A DNA stretch of 44,261 bases from Burkholderiales bacterium (GCA_003963005.1 RXJW01000045.1:1-44261), one strand, 5' to 3'; positions 25,727 through 35,704 are shown, counted from the first letter of the stretch. The notes: generated by a model not told the origin, from the letters alone. Numbers and translations are program-made.

Positions 25727-27885
25727 CGCAGCACCTCCTGTTGCAGGAATCCGGTGAGCTCGTCGGCCATGCGGGTGTGCACGTCCAGCCGCGGATGGGC
25801 CCAGGCAAAGGCCTGCAGCGTCAGCGACCAGACGCGCGTGTCGCCCTCGGCCCGCAGCGTGGCGACGGCGTCCTGCAGGGCCTTCGGAAGGGCGGGTTCG
25901 TCGCGCCAGGCGGTCATGCCGCCGATCATCAGCACCAGCCGGGCCTGCGGGTAGCGGGTGCGCAGTTCCCGCACGAAGGCGAGGTAGCGCATGCCGAAGT
26001 CCGCCGCCATGCGACGGCCCTTGGACGCCGGGAAGCCGTGGTCGTTCTGACCGAGGTTCACGACGATGACGTCCGGCGCGCGGTCGTCCGCCACGACGGG
26101 GGCGTCCAGCCGCGGTGCCAGCCGGTTCCAGACCTGCGGCATCAACTGCTCGCCCCAGGTCGCCGTGATGCCGATGCCGCTCACGGCGATGCCGACATAG
26201 TCCGCTCCCAGCCGCGCGGCGGTCTGGGCCCCGTAGGCGCGCGTGCCGTCGTGGAAGAAGAGGTCGTCGTACTGGTCTTCGCCGGGGTCGCCCAGGCAGG
26301 CGCCGGCCGTGATGGAGTCGCCGTAGAACATCAGCCGCAGGCGGCGCGCCGGCGGTGGTGCCAGCAGGCGTGCATCGGGCGCGAGGCGCAGGCCCAGGAA
26401 CAGGCCCTCGGCCATGCCGGCCTCGGTGCGCTTGATCAGGCGCAGCTCGTGTGTCCCGTCGGCCAGCGGTGCGCGCCAGCGCCACTCACCGCTGGCCTGT
26501 CCCGGCACGCTGAGCACCTGGTGCTGCCCGTCCACCTCCACGGCATAGTGGGCCGTGCCCCAGTGGCGCGAGGCGAAGCGCAAGCTCAGTTCACGGCCAG
26601 TGAAGCGGGCGCGCAGCTCGCTGCCGCTCCAGCTCAGCAGCCGCTCGCCGGCGCTGGCCGGGCCGATGCGCCCGACCCAGCGCAGTTGCGGGTCGTCCAC
26701 CGCCACGAGCCCGGCCGGCGTGTCGGTCAGCGGCCGGCGTTCGAAAGCGCTCGGGCGTGCGTCCTTGGGGAACAGGCCTGCCTGCATGACCGCCAGCAGC
26801 GAGGCCGGCCGGCCGCTGCCGGCCCAGGCGTCATGCTTCACGCGCACGTGCAGCAGATGAATGCCGGGCTCCAGGTCGCGGCCCACCACCGTGTAGTGCC
26901 AGCCGAGGTAGCCCCGGCGCTCGGGCACGTCGCCGCGCAGCGTGACCCACGGGCCGTCGTCCACACGGGCCTCGAGGTTGCGGAAGTCGTGGCTCTCGGC
27001 GTGGAACACGGCGACTTCGCTGCCCCAGGCCAGGAAGCTCGCCTCGGCATCGTCCGCGGTGGTCTGCCAGCCGGGCTGCTGCCCGGGCCACTCCGGGTGC
27101 ACCGGGCCGCCGCGCGTGAAACCGTGCTGTCCATAGGGCTGCAGCGACTCGCCCGTGAACAGGCGCGTGAACTCATGGGCGCGGCCGAAGCGGGGGGCGG
27201 GCAGGGGGCCGGCTGCCGCGGTGGAGGCGCTGGCGGCCGCGCGCAGCGTCTCGGCCAGCGCCTGGGCGATGCGCTGGTGCCCCGTGCCGTTGGGGTGCAC
27301 GGGCTCGTCGTAGAGCGCCGCCCAGCGGTCCTGGCCGGCGTCCACGCGGGCCTGCATCCAGCGACCGAAGTCCAGGGCGGTCAGGCCGTAGTGCGCCGCC
27401 AGGCCCAGCTGCAGGTCCGGCGCGGCGCGTGGCTGGTTGCCTTGCTGGGTCAGTGCCAGCACGACGACTGCCGGCGGCTTGCTGGCCGTGAGCAGGCGGC
27501 GCAGCAGGGCCTCGTAGCTGCTGCCGCGCACGGCGGGGTCGAGCCATTCATCGTTGACGCCGAACTCGGTGATGACGAGGTCCGGCTCGGCGGCCAGCAC
27601 CTGGGCTTGCAGGCGCTGCACGGCGGCGGCCGAGTCGGTGCCGCTGACGCCCGCGTTGACCAGCTTCACCCGCGGCCCGAGCGCACGGGCCAGCAGCGCC
27701 GCCCAGCCCTGTTCGCGCGGCGGTTGCGCCGCGTAGCCGGTGGTGATGGAGCCGCCGATGGTGGCCAGCGTGATGGTCTCGCCGGCCTGCAGCCGTTGCA
27801 TGACCGCCTGGAGGCGGCTGTCGGCTTCGGCAGCGAGCGGCAGGCTCAGCGACAGGGCCACGACCCATCCTTGCAACACATTCAT
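25723..27885 (-). CDS. Two-domain SGNH/GDSL esterase, N-terminal GDSL plus C-terminal CE2-like
   Basis: A 720-residue protein with two complete SGNH hydrolase modules. Module 1 (about 25-215) has IGGSIT (Ser46, with Gly in place of the usual Asp), NAGVSG, FGVND (Asn111) and His197 in EPVHPN. A linker and a beta-rich region (about 230-510) follow, probably a CE2-type jelly roll. Module 2 (about 515-715) has GDSITAG (Ser524), VSGIG, LGQND (Asn614) and His697 in AWAHPRLD. Likely role: removing acetyl groups from hemicellulose such as galactoglucomannan. A weak signal peptide (1-20) is present. It heads the esterase-AGE-GH5 operon and starts in the divergent region holding the LacI-type site. Confidence 0.88.
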   Translation of the reverse strand: MNVLQGWVVALSLSLPLAAEADSRLQAVMQRLQAGETITLATIGGSITTGYAAQPPREQGWAALLARALGPRVKLVNAGVSGTDSAAAVQRLQAQVLAAEPDLVITEFGVNDEWLDPAVRGSSYEALLRRLLTASKPPAVVVLALTQQGNQPRAAPDLQLGLAAHYGLTALDFGRWMQARVDAGQDRWAALYDEPVHPNGTGHQRIAQALAETLRAAASASTAAAGPLPAPRFGRAHEFTRLFTGESLQPYGQHGFTRGGPVHPEWPGQQPGWQTTADDAEASFLAWGSEVAVFHAESHDFRNLEARVDDGPWVTLRGDVPERRGYLGWHYTVVGRDLEPGIHLLHVRVKHDAWAGSGRPASLLAVMQAGLFPKDARPSAFERRPLTDTPAGLVAVDDPQLRWVGRIGPASAGERLLSWSGSELRARFTGRELSLRFASRHWGTAHYAVEVDGQHQVLSVPGQASGEWRWRAPLADGTHELRLIKRTEAGMAEGLFLGLRLAPDARLLAPPPARRLRLMFYGDSITAGACLGDPGEDQYDDLFFHDGTRAYGAQTAARLGADYVGIAVSGIGITATWGEQLMPQVWNRLAPRLDAPVVADDRAPDVIVVNLGQNDHGFPASKGRRMAADFGMRYLAFVRELRTRYPQARLVLMIGGMTAWRDEPALPKALQDAVATLRAEGDTRVWSLTLQAFAWAHPRLDVHTRMADELTGFLQQEVLR

Positions 27886-28280
27886 GTCCGCCTTTGCACG
27901 GCCGGCGGTGAAGCCGGCAAGCGACGGCTGCCATCACGGCGGGCCCGCCTCAGGCCCGGGATCAGGGCTTTCCTGGATGGCGGGAAAGCCGGGCTGTAAC
28001 AGCCAGCTTGTCTCGTTGTTGTTTAGTAAACGGCAAGCATTATGTTCGCGAGTTGAGCGGCTGTGGGCGCTGTGGTGGGGAGAAAACATCCGGAATATCC
28101 CCGAGTGTGGGGTGTCTGGGGGAGAAACAGAATGCGCAACAAAACAATGTTTAGCTTTGCCTGTGGCGAAGCAGGAGACAAGCCGCTGCCCGCCATGAGG
28201 CCGCGGCACGAGGGCCGCCCGGCCATGCCGGGTGACCGGGGTCTTCCGCTGCAGGCGGATCGATGTGAACGCGACGCCCC
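27886..28280. other. 395-bp divergent regulatory region
   Basis: Separates the esterase operon (minus) from the beta-mannosidase (plus). It is less GC-rich than the genes and holds a perfect GTTTAGTAAAC palindrome (28021-28031) and a second half-site, TGTTTAGC (28148-28155), embedded in a stretch similar to that upstream of the PfkB kinase gene. I see no gene in it. Confidence 0.6.
28019..28033. promoter_or_regulatory. Candidate LacI-family operator (site 1)
   Basis: Core GTTTAGTAAAC, perfect 5-bp arms around a central G, in the divergent esterase/beta-mannosidase region. A plausible plus-strand promoter overlaps it: TTGTTT (28019-28024), 16 bp, TATGTT (28041-28046). Closely related palindromes occur at 39705-39717 and 40984-40995. 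Confidence 0.6.
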
Positions 28281-30788
28281 GTGACGCCTGAACGACTGAT
28301 CGACCTGCATGCCGGATGGCAACTCGCCGAGGCCCCCGAAGGCCTGGGCGGTGCCGCCCTGGCCGCGGCCATTTCGCCCGAGGCTTGGCTGCCCGCGGCG
28401 GTGCCCGGCACGGTGCACGGCGCGCTGCTGGCCGCCGGGCGCATCCCGGATCCGTTCTACGGCTGCAACGAAGCCGACGTGCGCTGGGTGGCCGAGCGGC
28501 GCTGGGTGTGGCGGCTGGCCTTCGAGGCCGGCGAACTGGCGGCGCAGGAAGACCTCGTCTTCGAGGGCCTGGACACCTACTGCACCGCCTGACTCAACGG
28601 CGGGTTGCTGCTGTCGACCGACAACATGTTCGTGCCGCATCGCGTGCCGGTTCGCGCGCGGCTGCTGCCCGGCCGCAACGAGCTGCTGCTGCGTTTCGAG
28701 CCGCCCCTGGCACGGGCCCGTGCCGTGGAGGCCGAACACGGCAGGCGAGCACTGTGGAACGGCGACAGCGCCCGGCTCCATGCGCGCAAGGCGCAGTACC
28801 ACTTCGGCTGGGACTGGGGCCCGGAGCTGCTGGTGAGCGGCCCCTGGCGGGCGGTGCGCCGGCATGCCTGGACGGCCCGGGTGTCGGACCTGGCCTGTCG
28901 CACGCAGGTCGACGTGGCCGCGCGGCGGGCCACGCTGCAGGTTTCGGCCCGGGTGCTGGGCGCCACGTCGGGCCTGCGCTGCGTGGTGGAGCTGCTCGAC
29001 CCCGAGGGCCGCAGCGTGGACCGCCGCGATCTGGCCCCCGGCGACGTGCAGGCCACGCTGGCCGTGACCGATGCGCGGCTCTGGTGGCCGCGCAACCTCG
29101 GCGCGCAGCCGCTCTACACCCTGCGCGCGCAGCTGCGGGCCGGCGACGTCGTGGTGGCGCAAGACCGCCGCCGCATTGGCCTGCGCACGCTGCGGCTCGT
29201 GCAGGCGCCGGTCGAGGGCGAGGCGGGCAGCAGTTTTCATTTCGAGGTCAACGGGCAGGATCTGTTCGCCGGCGGGGCCAACTGGATCCCCGACGACAAC
29301 CTGCTGGAACGCATCACCCCGGCGCGCTACCGCGAGCGCGTGGCCCAGGCCGCAGCGGCGAACATGAACATGCTGCGCATCTGGGGCGGCGGCATCTACG
29401 AGCACGAGGCCTTCTACGAGGCCTGCGACGAACTCGGGCTGCTCGTCTGGCAGGACTTCATGTTCGCCTGCGGTCTGTACCCGGCGAACGAGGCCTTTGT
29501 CGCCAGCGTGCGCGCGGAGGCCGAAGCCGCCGTCAGGCGCCTGCGCCACCACCCCTGCCTGGCCCTCTGGTGCGGCAACAACGAGGACTACATGCTCGCC
29601 GAGTCGGTCGGGCTGTCAGGCCCGGGTGTGCCGGCCGGGCGGTTCGAGGCGCGCATCCTGTACGAGCAGTTGCTGCCCGAGGTCTGTGCCGCGCTGGATC
29701 CCGACCGGCCCTACTGGCCGGGCAGCCCGTTCACGCCGGGCGAGGGCGCCAAGTCCAGCGACGCCACCGTCGGCGACCGCCACAGCTGGGAGGTCTGGCA
29801 CCAGCAGATGCTCCCCTACCAGCGCTACGGCGACGTGCAGGCCCGCTTCGTGAGTGAGTTCGGCATGCAGTCGCATCCGTCTCTGGCGCTGCTCGAATCG
29901 GTGCTGCCGCCCGGTGAACGCTTCGCCGAGAGCCGCACGATGCAGTGGCACAACAAGGCCGGCTCGGCCGCCGGGCCGGACGGCCACCGCCGGCTGTCGG
30001 TCTACCAGGCCGACAACCTGCGCGCGGCCTCCACGCTGGCGGGCCATGTGTATGCCACGCAGTTCGTGCAGGCCGAGGCCATGCGTGTGGCCTACCAGGA
30101 CTTCCGGCGCCGCTGGCAGCGCCCCGGCGCGCGGGCCGTGGGCGGGGCGCTGGTGTGGCAGCTCAACGATTGCTGGCCGGTGACGAGCTGGTCGCTGATC
30201 GACTCGGCCGGCACCGTGAAGCCGGCGTGGCACGCGGTGCGGCGCGCGCTCGGCCCGGTGGCGGTGGCGGTGCGCCTGGCACCCGGCCTGGCGCCATGGG
30301 CCGTGATGAACGGCGCCCCGGTGGCGCGCGAGCTCGCCCTGGTGCTGCGGGTGTTCAGCCTCGACGGCCGCCTGCTGGCCGAGCAGCACACGGACGTGCT
30401 GGCGCCCGCATCCGGCACCGCCGAAGCGACGCAGGTGCTGCCGACCCTCACCGAGCCCGTGGTGGCGGAACTGTGCGCGCTTGACGCGGCGAGCCGGCAG
30501 GAAGTGGCGCGCGACTGCGCCTGGACCGAGCCCTACCGTTTCTATCGGCTGGACGGCGCGACCGTGCGCATCACGGCCGACGGCGCCGCGCTGCGCATCG
30601 TGGCCGATCGCCCGGTCAAGGGCTTGTGGCTGTCTGCCCCCGGGTTGGCGATCGAGGACAACTTCGTGGATCTGGTGCCGGGCCGTGAACGCATCATCGC
30701 CTCCCGGATAGCGCTACCAACGACCCTGACGGCCGTTGCCCTGGACCTGCCGACGTGGCAAGTCCGGTTGCCTGGGGGGGAGGGCTGA
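28281..30788 (+). pseudogene. GH2 beta-mannosidase interrupted by an in-frame TGA
   Basis: Full frame encodes about 835 residues of a GH2 beta-mannosidase, which removes terminal beta-mannose from manno-oligosaccharides. Start is GTG at 28281 (VTPERLIDLHAGWQL). Codon 104 (28590-28592) is TGA in the context LDTYCTA-stop-LNGG, where homologues have a Trp (WLNG); one G-to-A change from TGG explains it. The frame continues unbroken to 30788 with all catalytic features: acid/base Glu435 in WCGNNEDY and nucleophile Glu526 in VSEFGMQSH. Possibilities are a recent nonsense mutation, a sequencing error, or TGA read as Trp at low level. A TTG at 28605 could restart translation but would lose part of the N-terminal domain. 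No signal peptide, so the protein is probably cytoplasmic. Confidence 0.88.
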
Positions 30789-30853
30789 GCCATCAGCAAA
30801 GCGACTGCGACTTTCCCTATCCCGGATTGCCCTGATGTTGCGGGCATGAGGAA

Positions 30854-30869
30854 TTGTTACCGTTACCAA
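30854..30869. promoter_or_regulatory. Candidate regulatory site upstream of the large TonB receptor
   Basis: TTGTTACCGTTACCAA differs at two positions from the palindrome TGTTACCGGTAACA typical of LacI-family sites in front of sugar-related TonB receptors. It can also be read as a direct repeat GTTACC-GTTACC. It lies 86-101 bp upstream of the receptor start and is unlike the GTTTAGTAAAC sites elsewhere in the locus. Confidence 0.4.
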
Positions 30870-30954
30870 AAAACCTGCCGCTTACGGGCGAGCGGGCCCG
30901 ACACGACGCCCTGAGAGGGGCCGGATGTATCCCACCAAAGAGGAGCAGACAAGG

Positions 30955-33900
30955 ATGAGACACTTCAAGAGGACAACGTTGTCCCTGGCCGCCGTGCAGG
31001 CCATGGTCTGGGCGGCGACACCGGCGATGGCACAGACCACGCCCGCCACCCCGGCTGCGGCCTCCACCGCGGGCAAGGACAAACCCCAGGCCCTGGAAAC
31101 CGTGATCGTGTCCGGCCGCCGCGCCGCGCTCGCCACGGCCCAGAAGATCAAGCAGGACGCCGACGAGATCGTCGATTCGGTCGTGGCGGAGGAGATCGGC
31201 AAGCTGCCGGACCGATCCGTGTCGGAAGTGCTGCAGCGCATCGTCGGCGCCACGATGTCGCGTGTGGCGGCGTCCAACGACCCGGTGCACTTCTCTGTCG
31301 AAGGCTCGGGCGTGAACATCCGCGGCCTGACCTACGTCGCCGCGCAATTGAACGGTCGCGAGACCTTCAGCGCCAACCAGGGCCGCAACCTGGGTTTCGA
31401 GGACGTGCCGCCCGAGCTGATGGCTGGTGTGGACGTCTACAAGAACCCCTCGGCCGAGCAGATCGAGGGCGCCATCGGCGGCCTGGTGAACCTGCGCACG
31501 GCACTGCCCTTCGACTTCCCCGGCTTCAAGGCCTCGCTGTCCGTCGACGTGAGCCGCAACAGCCTTGCGGCGAAGAACAAGCCCAGCGTCTCGGGCCTGC
31601 TGACCAACACCTGGAACACCGACATCGGCAAGGTCGGCGTGCTGCTGGACGTGGCGCACTCGCTGAGCTCCAACCGCACCGACGGTCTGGTGCTCGACCC
31701 GTTCTACAAGCAGTCGGCGACCAGCACGACCTGGCTGTCGCGCGGCATCACGTGGCGCCAGCAGTTCTACGACCGCGTGCGCGACGGCCTGTACGCCGCG
31801 GCCCAGTGGAAGAAGGACAACCTCGAAAGCTCGCTGACCTTCTTCCGCTCCAAGTACCGCTTCGACTGGAACGAGAACAACGTCAGCAACCAGGTCGACC
31901 CGTACAACGTCCGCGTGAGCAACGCCTCGTTCGACGCCAACGGCGTGATGACCAAGGGCGTCCTGACCGGCGTGAACGGCAACGGTGACGTGACCGGCAT
32001 CGAGGTCGAGAACCAGACGCGCTACTCCCGCCGGTCCTCGCAGACGGACGACCTGTCGTGGAAGATCCAGGGCCGGGTCAACGACCAGCTGACCTGGAGT
32101 TCGGACCTGCAGTACGTCAAGTCCAAGACGCAGAACTTCGACTCCACGGTGGGGACGGGCGTGCAGCTGCCCAGCCAGCAGGTGGACTTCACGGGGTCGC
32201 TGCCGCAAGTGGTGTTCAACGATGCCGCCAAGGCCGCCCTGAACGACCCGTCCAAGTACTACTGGGCCATGATGATGGACCACCTGGACAAGGGCAAGGG
32301 CACGCAGAAGGCCTTGAAGCTCGATGGCCGCTGGCAGTTCAAGGACAACGCGATCCTCGAGGACTTCCGGTTCGGCGTGCGCGTCGCCAAGCGCGATGCC
32401 GAGACCATCAACAGCATGAACGCCAACGGCGACAGCTACAACTGGGCCACCATCACGCACGCCTGGCAGCTAGGCTGGAACATCGGCGAACTGGCCTACA
32501 TCAACCAGTCCAAGATCCCGACGTACAAGAACAACTTCAACAACTTCATGGGCGGTGGCAAGGCGGACCTGCCGTCCCTGTACTTCCCGGCGGCCTCGGT
32601 CGCGTTCGGCTGGCCCGACAGCTACAACCAGCTGCACCAGCTCTACCTCGACAAGTGCGCGGCATTCGCGAAGACGGCCGGCTGGGACGGCGCGGGTTGT
32701 GCGCAGCAGGCCAACAGCGTGCAGGGCGGGGGCAAGTGGGCCGTGGCGTCTTTCGGCACCGATCCCAAGGGCACGAACACACAGGCCGAGACCACCGCGG
32801 CCGCCTACGGCCAGCTGCGCTTCTCGCTGGAAGAAAAGGGGCTGCCGGTCGACGGCAACATCGGCCTGCGCGCGGTGCGCACCAAGAACGAGGCGCAGGG
32901 CTACACCTCGCTGAGCGTGCAGACGGCCGCTGCCGGCGCCGTGCTGGCGCCGGGCGTCACGCTGCCCAATTTCTCGGCGGCGACCATCGCGGCGAACACC
33001 CGGCAGCAGGACATCAACCAGGCGTTCACCGACTTCCTGCCCAGCCTGAACCTGCGCCTGCGCGCGGCGCAGGACCTGCAGTTCCGCTTTGCCGTTTCAC
33101 AGGCGCTGTCGCGCCCACGACTCGACCAGATGCAGGCCTACCTGCCGATGAAGCTGACGCTGGACGTCGAAACGCCGGCCCAGGGCTCGACCGCGCCGCC
33201 CCTGATCAAGGCCGTCAAGCTGACGGGTACGGCGGGCGGCAATCCGGAGCTCAAGCCCATCCGGTCGACGCAGGAGGACCTGACGGCCGAGTGGTACTTC
33301 GCCAAGGGCAGCTCGCTGACGATGGCGGTGTTCAACAAGGACCTGAAGGACATCATCCTCAACCAGACCTTCAAGCGCACCATCACCGACAGCGACGGCA
33401 AACCGGTCAGCTTCGTGCTGAACGGCCCCGTCAACGGTGCCAAGGGGTATGCGCGGGGTGCGGAGATCGCCTACCAGCAGTATTTCGACTGGGTGCCGTC
33501 GTGGCTGCAGGGCCTGGGCCTGCAGGCCAACTACACCTATGTCGACAGCAAGGTGAAGCGCTACAACGCCGTGTACACCGCGTACTGCACGCCCGGTGCG
33601 GGCCAGGAGAACCTGAACCTGTACATCAACGGCTGCGACACCGATGGCCGCACCTTCGGCGACATGCCCTTGGACAACCTCTCGCGCAACACCTACAACA
33701 TCGCGCTGCTGTTCGACCGCGGCCCGTTCTCGGCCCGCGTGGCCTATAACTGGCGAGGCCGCTATCTGTACGGCGTGGCGCTGAACTCCGACAACACCGG
33801 CCCGAACCAGACCAACGCGCTGGACACCAACCCGGCGAGCGCCACCTACAACCGGCACGACATCAGCCTGCCGCTGGGTCTGCCGCTGTGGGCCGATGCG

Positions 33901-34083
33901 TACGGGCAGGTGGACGTGGGCCTGCACTACACGGTGAGCGACAGCTTCCGGCTGGGCCTGGATGTGACCAACGCGACGAACAAGACCTACAAGCAGATCA
34001 TGCAGCAGCACATCGGCTTGATCGGTCACAACTACTTCACGTCGGGCCGCAGCTTCAAGCTCAGCGCACAGTACACGTTCTGA
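30955..34083 (+). CDS. Large TonB-dependent receptor, TonB-Xanth-Caul type
   Basis: A 1042-residue outer-membrane receptor for oligosaccharides. Signal peptide ends near Ala26 (TPAMAQ). A TonB-box-like LETVIVSG is near 48-55. The plug shows family features: QDADEIVDSVVAEEIGKLPD, GVNIRGL and EGAIGGLVNLRT. The barrel ends with a C-terminal Phe (LSAQYTF). The ATG at 30955 is preceded by AGGAG and is followed at once by the signal peptide, so it is preferred to an ATG 30 bp upstream. This subfamily commonly imports plant-derived oligosaccharides in Xanthomonas and Caulobacter. A strong terminator follows. In this locus galactoglucomannan oligosaccharides are the likely substrate. Confidence 0.9.
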   Translation: MRHFKRTTLSLAAVQAMVWAATPAMAQTTPATPAAASTAGKDKPQALETVIVSGRRAALATAQKIKQDADEIVDSVVAEEIGKLPDRSVSEVLQRIVGATMSRVAASNDPVHFSVEGSGVNIRGLTYVAAQLNGRETFSANQGRNLGFEDVPPELMAGVDVYKNPSAEQIEGAIGGLVNLRTALPFDFPGFKASLSVDVSRNSLAAKNKPSVSGLLTNTWNTDIGKVGVLLDVAHSLSSNRTDGLVLDPFYKQSATSTTWLSRGITWRQQFYDRVRDGLYAAAQWKKDNLESSLTFFRSKYRFDWNENNVSNQVDPYNVRVSNASFDANGVMTKGVLTGVNGNGDVTGIEVENQTRYSRRSSQTDDLSWKIQGRVNDQLTWSSDLQYVKSKTQNFDSTVGTGVQLPSQQVDFTGSLPQVVFNDAAKAALNDPSKYYWAMMMDHLDKGKGTQKALKLDGRWQFKDNAILEDFRFGVRVAKRDAETINSMNANGDSYNWATITHAWQLGWNIGELAYINQSKIPTYKNNFNNFMGGGKADLPSLYFPAASVAFGWPDSYNQLHQLYLDKCAAFAKTAGWDGAGCAQQANSVQGGGKWAVASFGTDPKGTNTQAETTAAAYGQLRFSLEEKGLPVDGNIGLRAVRTKNEAQGYTSLSVQTAAAGAVLAPGVTLPNFSAATIAANTRQQDINQAFTDFLPSLNLRLRAAQDLQFRFAVSQALSRPRLDQMQAYLPMKLTLDVETPAQGSTAPPLIKAVKLTGTAGGNPELKPIRSTQEDLTAEWYFAKGSSLTMAVFNKDLKDIILNQTFKRTITDSDGKPVSFVLNGPVNGAKGYARGAEIAYQQYFDWVPSWLQGLGLQANYTYVDSKVKRYNAVYTAYCTPGAGQENLNLYINGCDTDGRTFGDMPLDNLSRNTYNIALLFDRGPFSARVAYNWRGRYLYGVALNSDNTGPNQTNALDTNPASATYNRHDISLPLGLPLWADAYGQVDVGLHYTVSDSFRLGLDVTNATNKTYKQIMQQHIGLIGHNYFTSGRSFKLSAQYTF

Positions 34084-34116
34084 ACGCATGGGCCGGGTTC
34101 CCCCGGCTCGAAGGCC

Positions 34117-34145
34117 AAGGGCACCGCAAAGGGTGCCCTTTTTTT
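34117..34145 (+). terminator. Rho-independent terminator of the large TonB receptor gene
   Basis: A 9-bp stem AAGGGCACC/GGTGCCCTT with a 6-nt loop is followed by a run of T residues (through 34145), 33 bp after the receptor stop codon. Confidence 0.88.
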
Positions 34146-34162
34146 GCTCGTTGCGCGCGCGC

Positions 34163-35704
34163 CTACCGAACCGGGGCCGCTGCGCAATAGTGGCGGATGA
34201 ACTCCGCGTGCTCGGGCATCACCGACACGCAGTGGGCGATGGTGTCGGACACGCCCTGGAGGTAGTTCGCCGTCTCCGCCACGCCCTGCAGCTCGGTGAG
34301 CGGCAGCCAGCCCCTGGGGCGCAGGTTCTGCCCCTCCATCACCTCGAACCAGCTCGGCTCGCGGAAGAGGTCGGTGTCGACGTAGACCAGGCGGCCGCTG
34401 GCGGCATACAGGTCCATCCGCCAGCGCAGCTTCTCCGGGACCGCCATCTCGGCGCATGCCTGCCAGAAGCCGCCGTCCTGCCGCTGGTTGAGGTGGTAGT
34501 GCAGCACGATGAAATCGCGCACGGACTCGTAGCGTTCGCGGCTGCGGCGGTTGTACTCGGCGATCTCGACCGGGTCGAAGCCGCAGTGCGGGAAGGCCTC
34601 GATGAGGCCGGCCACGCCCATCTGGATGAGGTGCAGGGCCGTCGACTCCAGCGGCTCGACGAAGCCGGCGGACATGCCGATGGCCACGACGTTGCGGTGC
34701 CACGCCTGCTGGCGCATGCCGGTCCTGAAGCGGATCAGGCGCGGTTCGGCGAGCGCCGGCCCGTCGAGGTGGCGCAGCAGCACGCCGGCCGCCTCGTCGT
34801 CGCTCATGTGCCGGCTCGAGTAGACATGGCCATTGCCCACGCGGTGCTGCAACGGGATGCGCCATTGCCAGCCGGCACGGTGCGCGGTGGCGCGCGTGTA
34901 GGGCAGCAGCGGCGCGGTGCTCTGGCTCGGCACGGCGACGGCACGGTCGCAGGGCAGCCAGTGGCTCCAGTCCTCGAAGCCCACGCCCAGCGCCTTGTCG
35001 GTCAGCAGGCCGGCGAAGCCGGTGCAGTCGAGGAAGAGATCGCCCTGCACCTGCTCGCCGCTCTCCAGTTGCACGGCGCGGACGTGGCCCTGCGTCGCGC
35101 CCGGTGACTCGTCGAGCAGCACGCGAACGACCTTGCCTTCGGTGCGCCTCACGCCGCGCTGTTCGCTGAGCATGCGCAGGTTGCGGGCGTAGAGGCTGGC
35201 GTCGAAGTGGTAGGCGTAGGTCAGGTCGGCCAGCGGCGAGTTCTGCATCTCCGGGCGCGGCAGCATGAAGCGGTTGGCCTTGGCCGCCATCGCCGACATG
35301 ACATAGGCCTCGGGCGGCAGGGCGCGCCCCAGCGCGCGCATGCGCAGCCAGTACTGCGTGAAGTCCACCGGCCACAGCGGCTCCTTGCCGACGCGGCCAA
35401 AGCCGTGGAAGTAGCGCTCGCCCTCACGGCCCCAGTTGACGAACTCGATGCCGAGCTTGAACGTGCCCTGCGTCGCCTTCAGGAACTGGGCCTCGTCGAT
35501 GCGGGCGAGGTCGTTGAACATGCGGATCAGCGGGATCGTGGCCTCGCCCACGCCGATGATGCCGATCTCTTCGGACTCGATGAGCCGGATCTGGTACGGG
35601 GGCTTCAGCACGGCACTCAAGGCCGCGGCCGACATCCAGCCGGCGGCGCCGCCGCCGACGATCACCACCGTCTTCAACGGCTTCGTGGGGTCTTGCATCG
35701 TCAT
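34163..35704 (-). CDS. Tryptophan-halogenase-like flavoprotein (1)
   Basis: A 513-residue flavin-dependent halogenase-family protein. FAD loop GGGAAG at 17-22, the halogenase signature WxWxIP at 279-284, a Lys in the position of the catalytic Lys79 of PrnA/RebH (Lys83 in GTFKLGIEF), and EPLES at 350-354 covering the partner Glu. True members halogenate an aromatic substrate using FADH2 and chloride or bromide from a flavin reductase. No flavin reductase or aromatic biosynthesis gene is nearby; instead it sits in a polysaccharide operon, 21 bp after a paralogue. Such proteins recur beside TonB receptors in carbohydrate loci of Proteobacteria, with no settled function. Confidence 0.9.
   Translation of the reverse strand: MTMQDPTKPLKTVVIVGGGAAGWMSAAALSAVLKPPYQIRLIESEEIGIIGVGEATIPLIRMFNDLARIDEAQFLKATQGTFKLGIEFVNWGREGERYFHGFGRVGKEPLWPVDFTQYWLRMRALGRALPPEAYVMSAMAAKANRFMLPRPEMQNSPLADLTYAYHFDASLYARNLRMLSEQRGVRRTEGKVVRVLLDESPGATQGHVRAVQLESGEQVQGDLFLDCTGFAGLLTDKALGVGFEDWSHWLPCDRAVAVPSQSTAPLLPYTRATAHRAGWQWRIPLQHRVGNGHVYSSRHMSDDEAAGVLLRHLDGPALAEPRLIRFRTGMRQQAWHRNVVAIGMSAGFVEPLESTALHLIQMGVAGLIEAFPHCGFDPVEIAEYNRRSRERYESVRDFIVLHYHLNQRQDGGFWQACAEMAVPEKLRWRMDLYAASGRLVYVDTDLFREPSWFEVMEGQNLRPRGWLPLTELQGVAETANYLQGVSDTIAHCVSVMPEHAEFIRHYCAAAPVR

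Noticed and set aside
28590..28592. TGA as selenocysteine codon in the GH2 gene
   Set aside because: The expected residue is Trp, not Cys, and no selenocysteine biology is expected in this family.
28023..29552. Long minus-strand frame across the beta-mannosidase
   Set aside because: The opposite strand carries unmistakable GH2 motifs.
30817..32460. 547-residue minus-strand frame over the TonB receptor
   Set aside because: Antisense shadow; the plus strand has signal peptide, plug and barrel.
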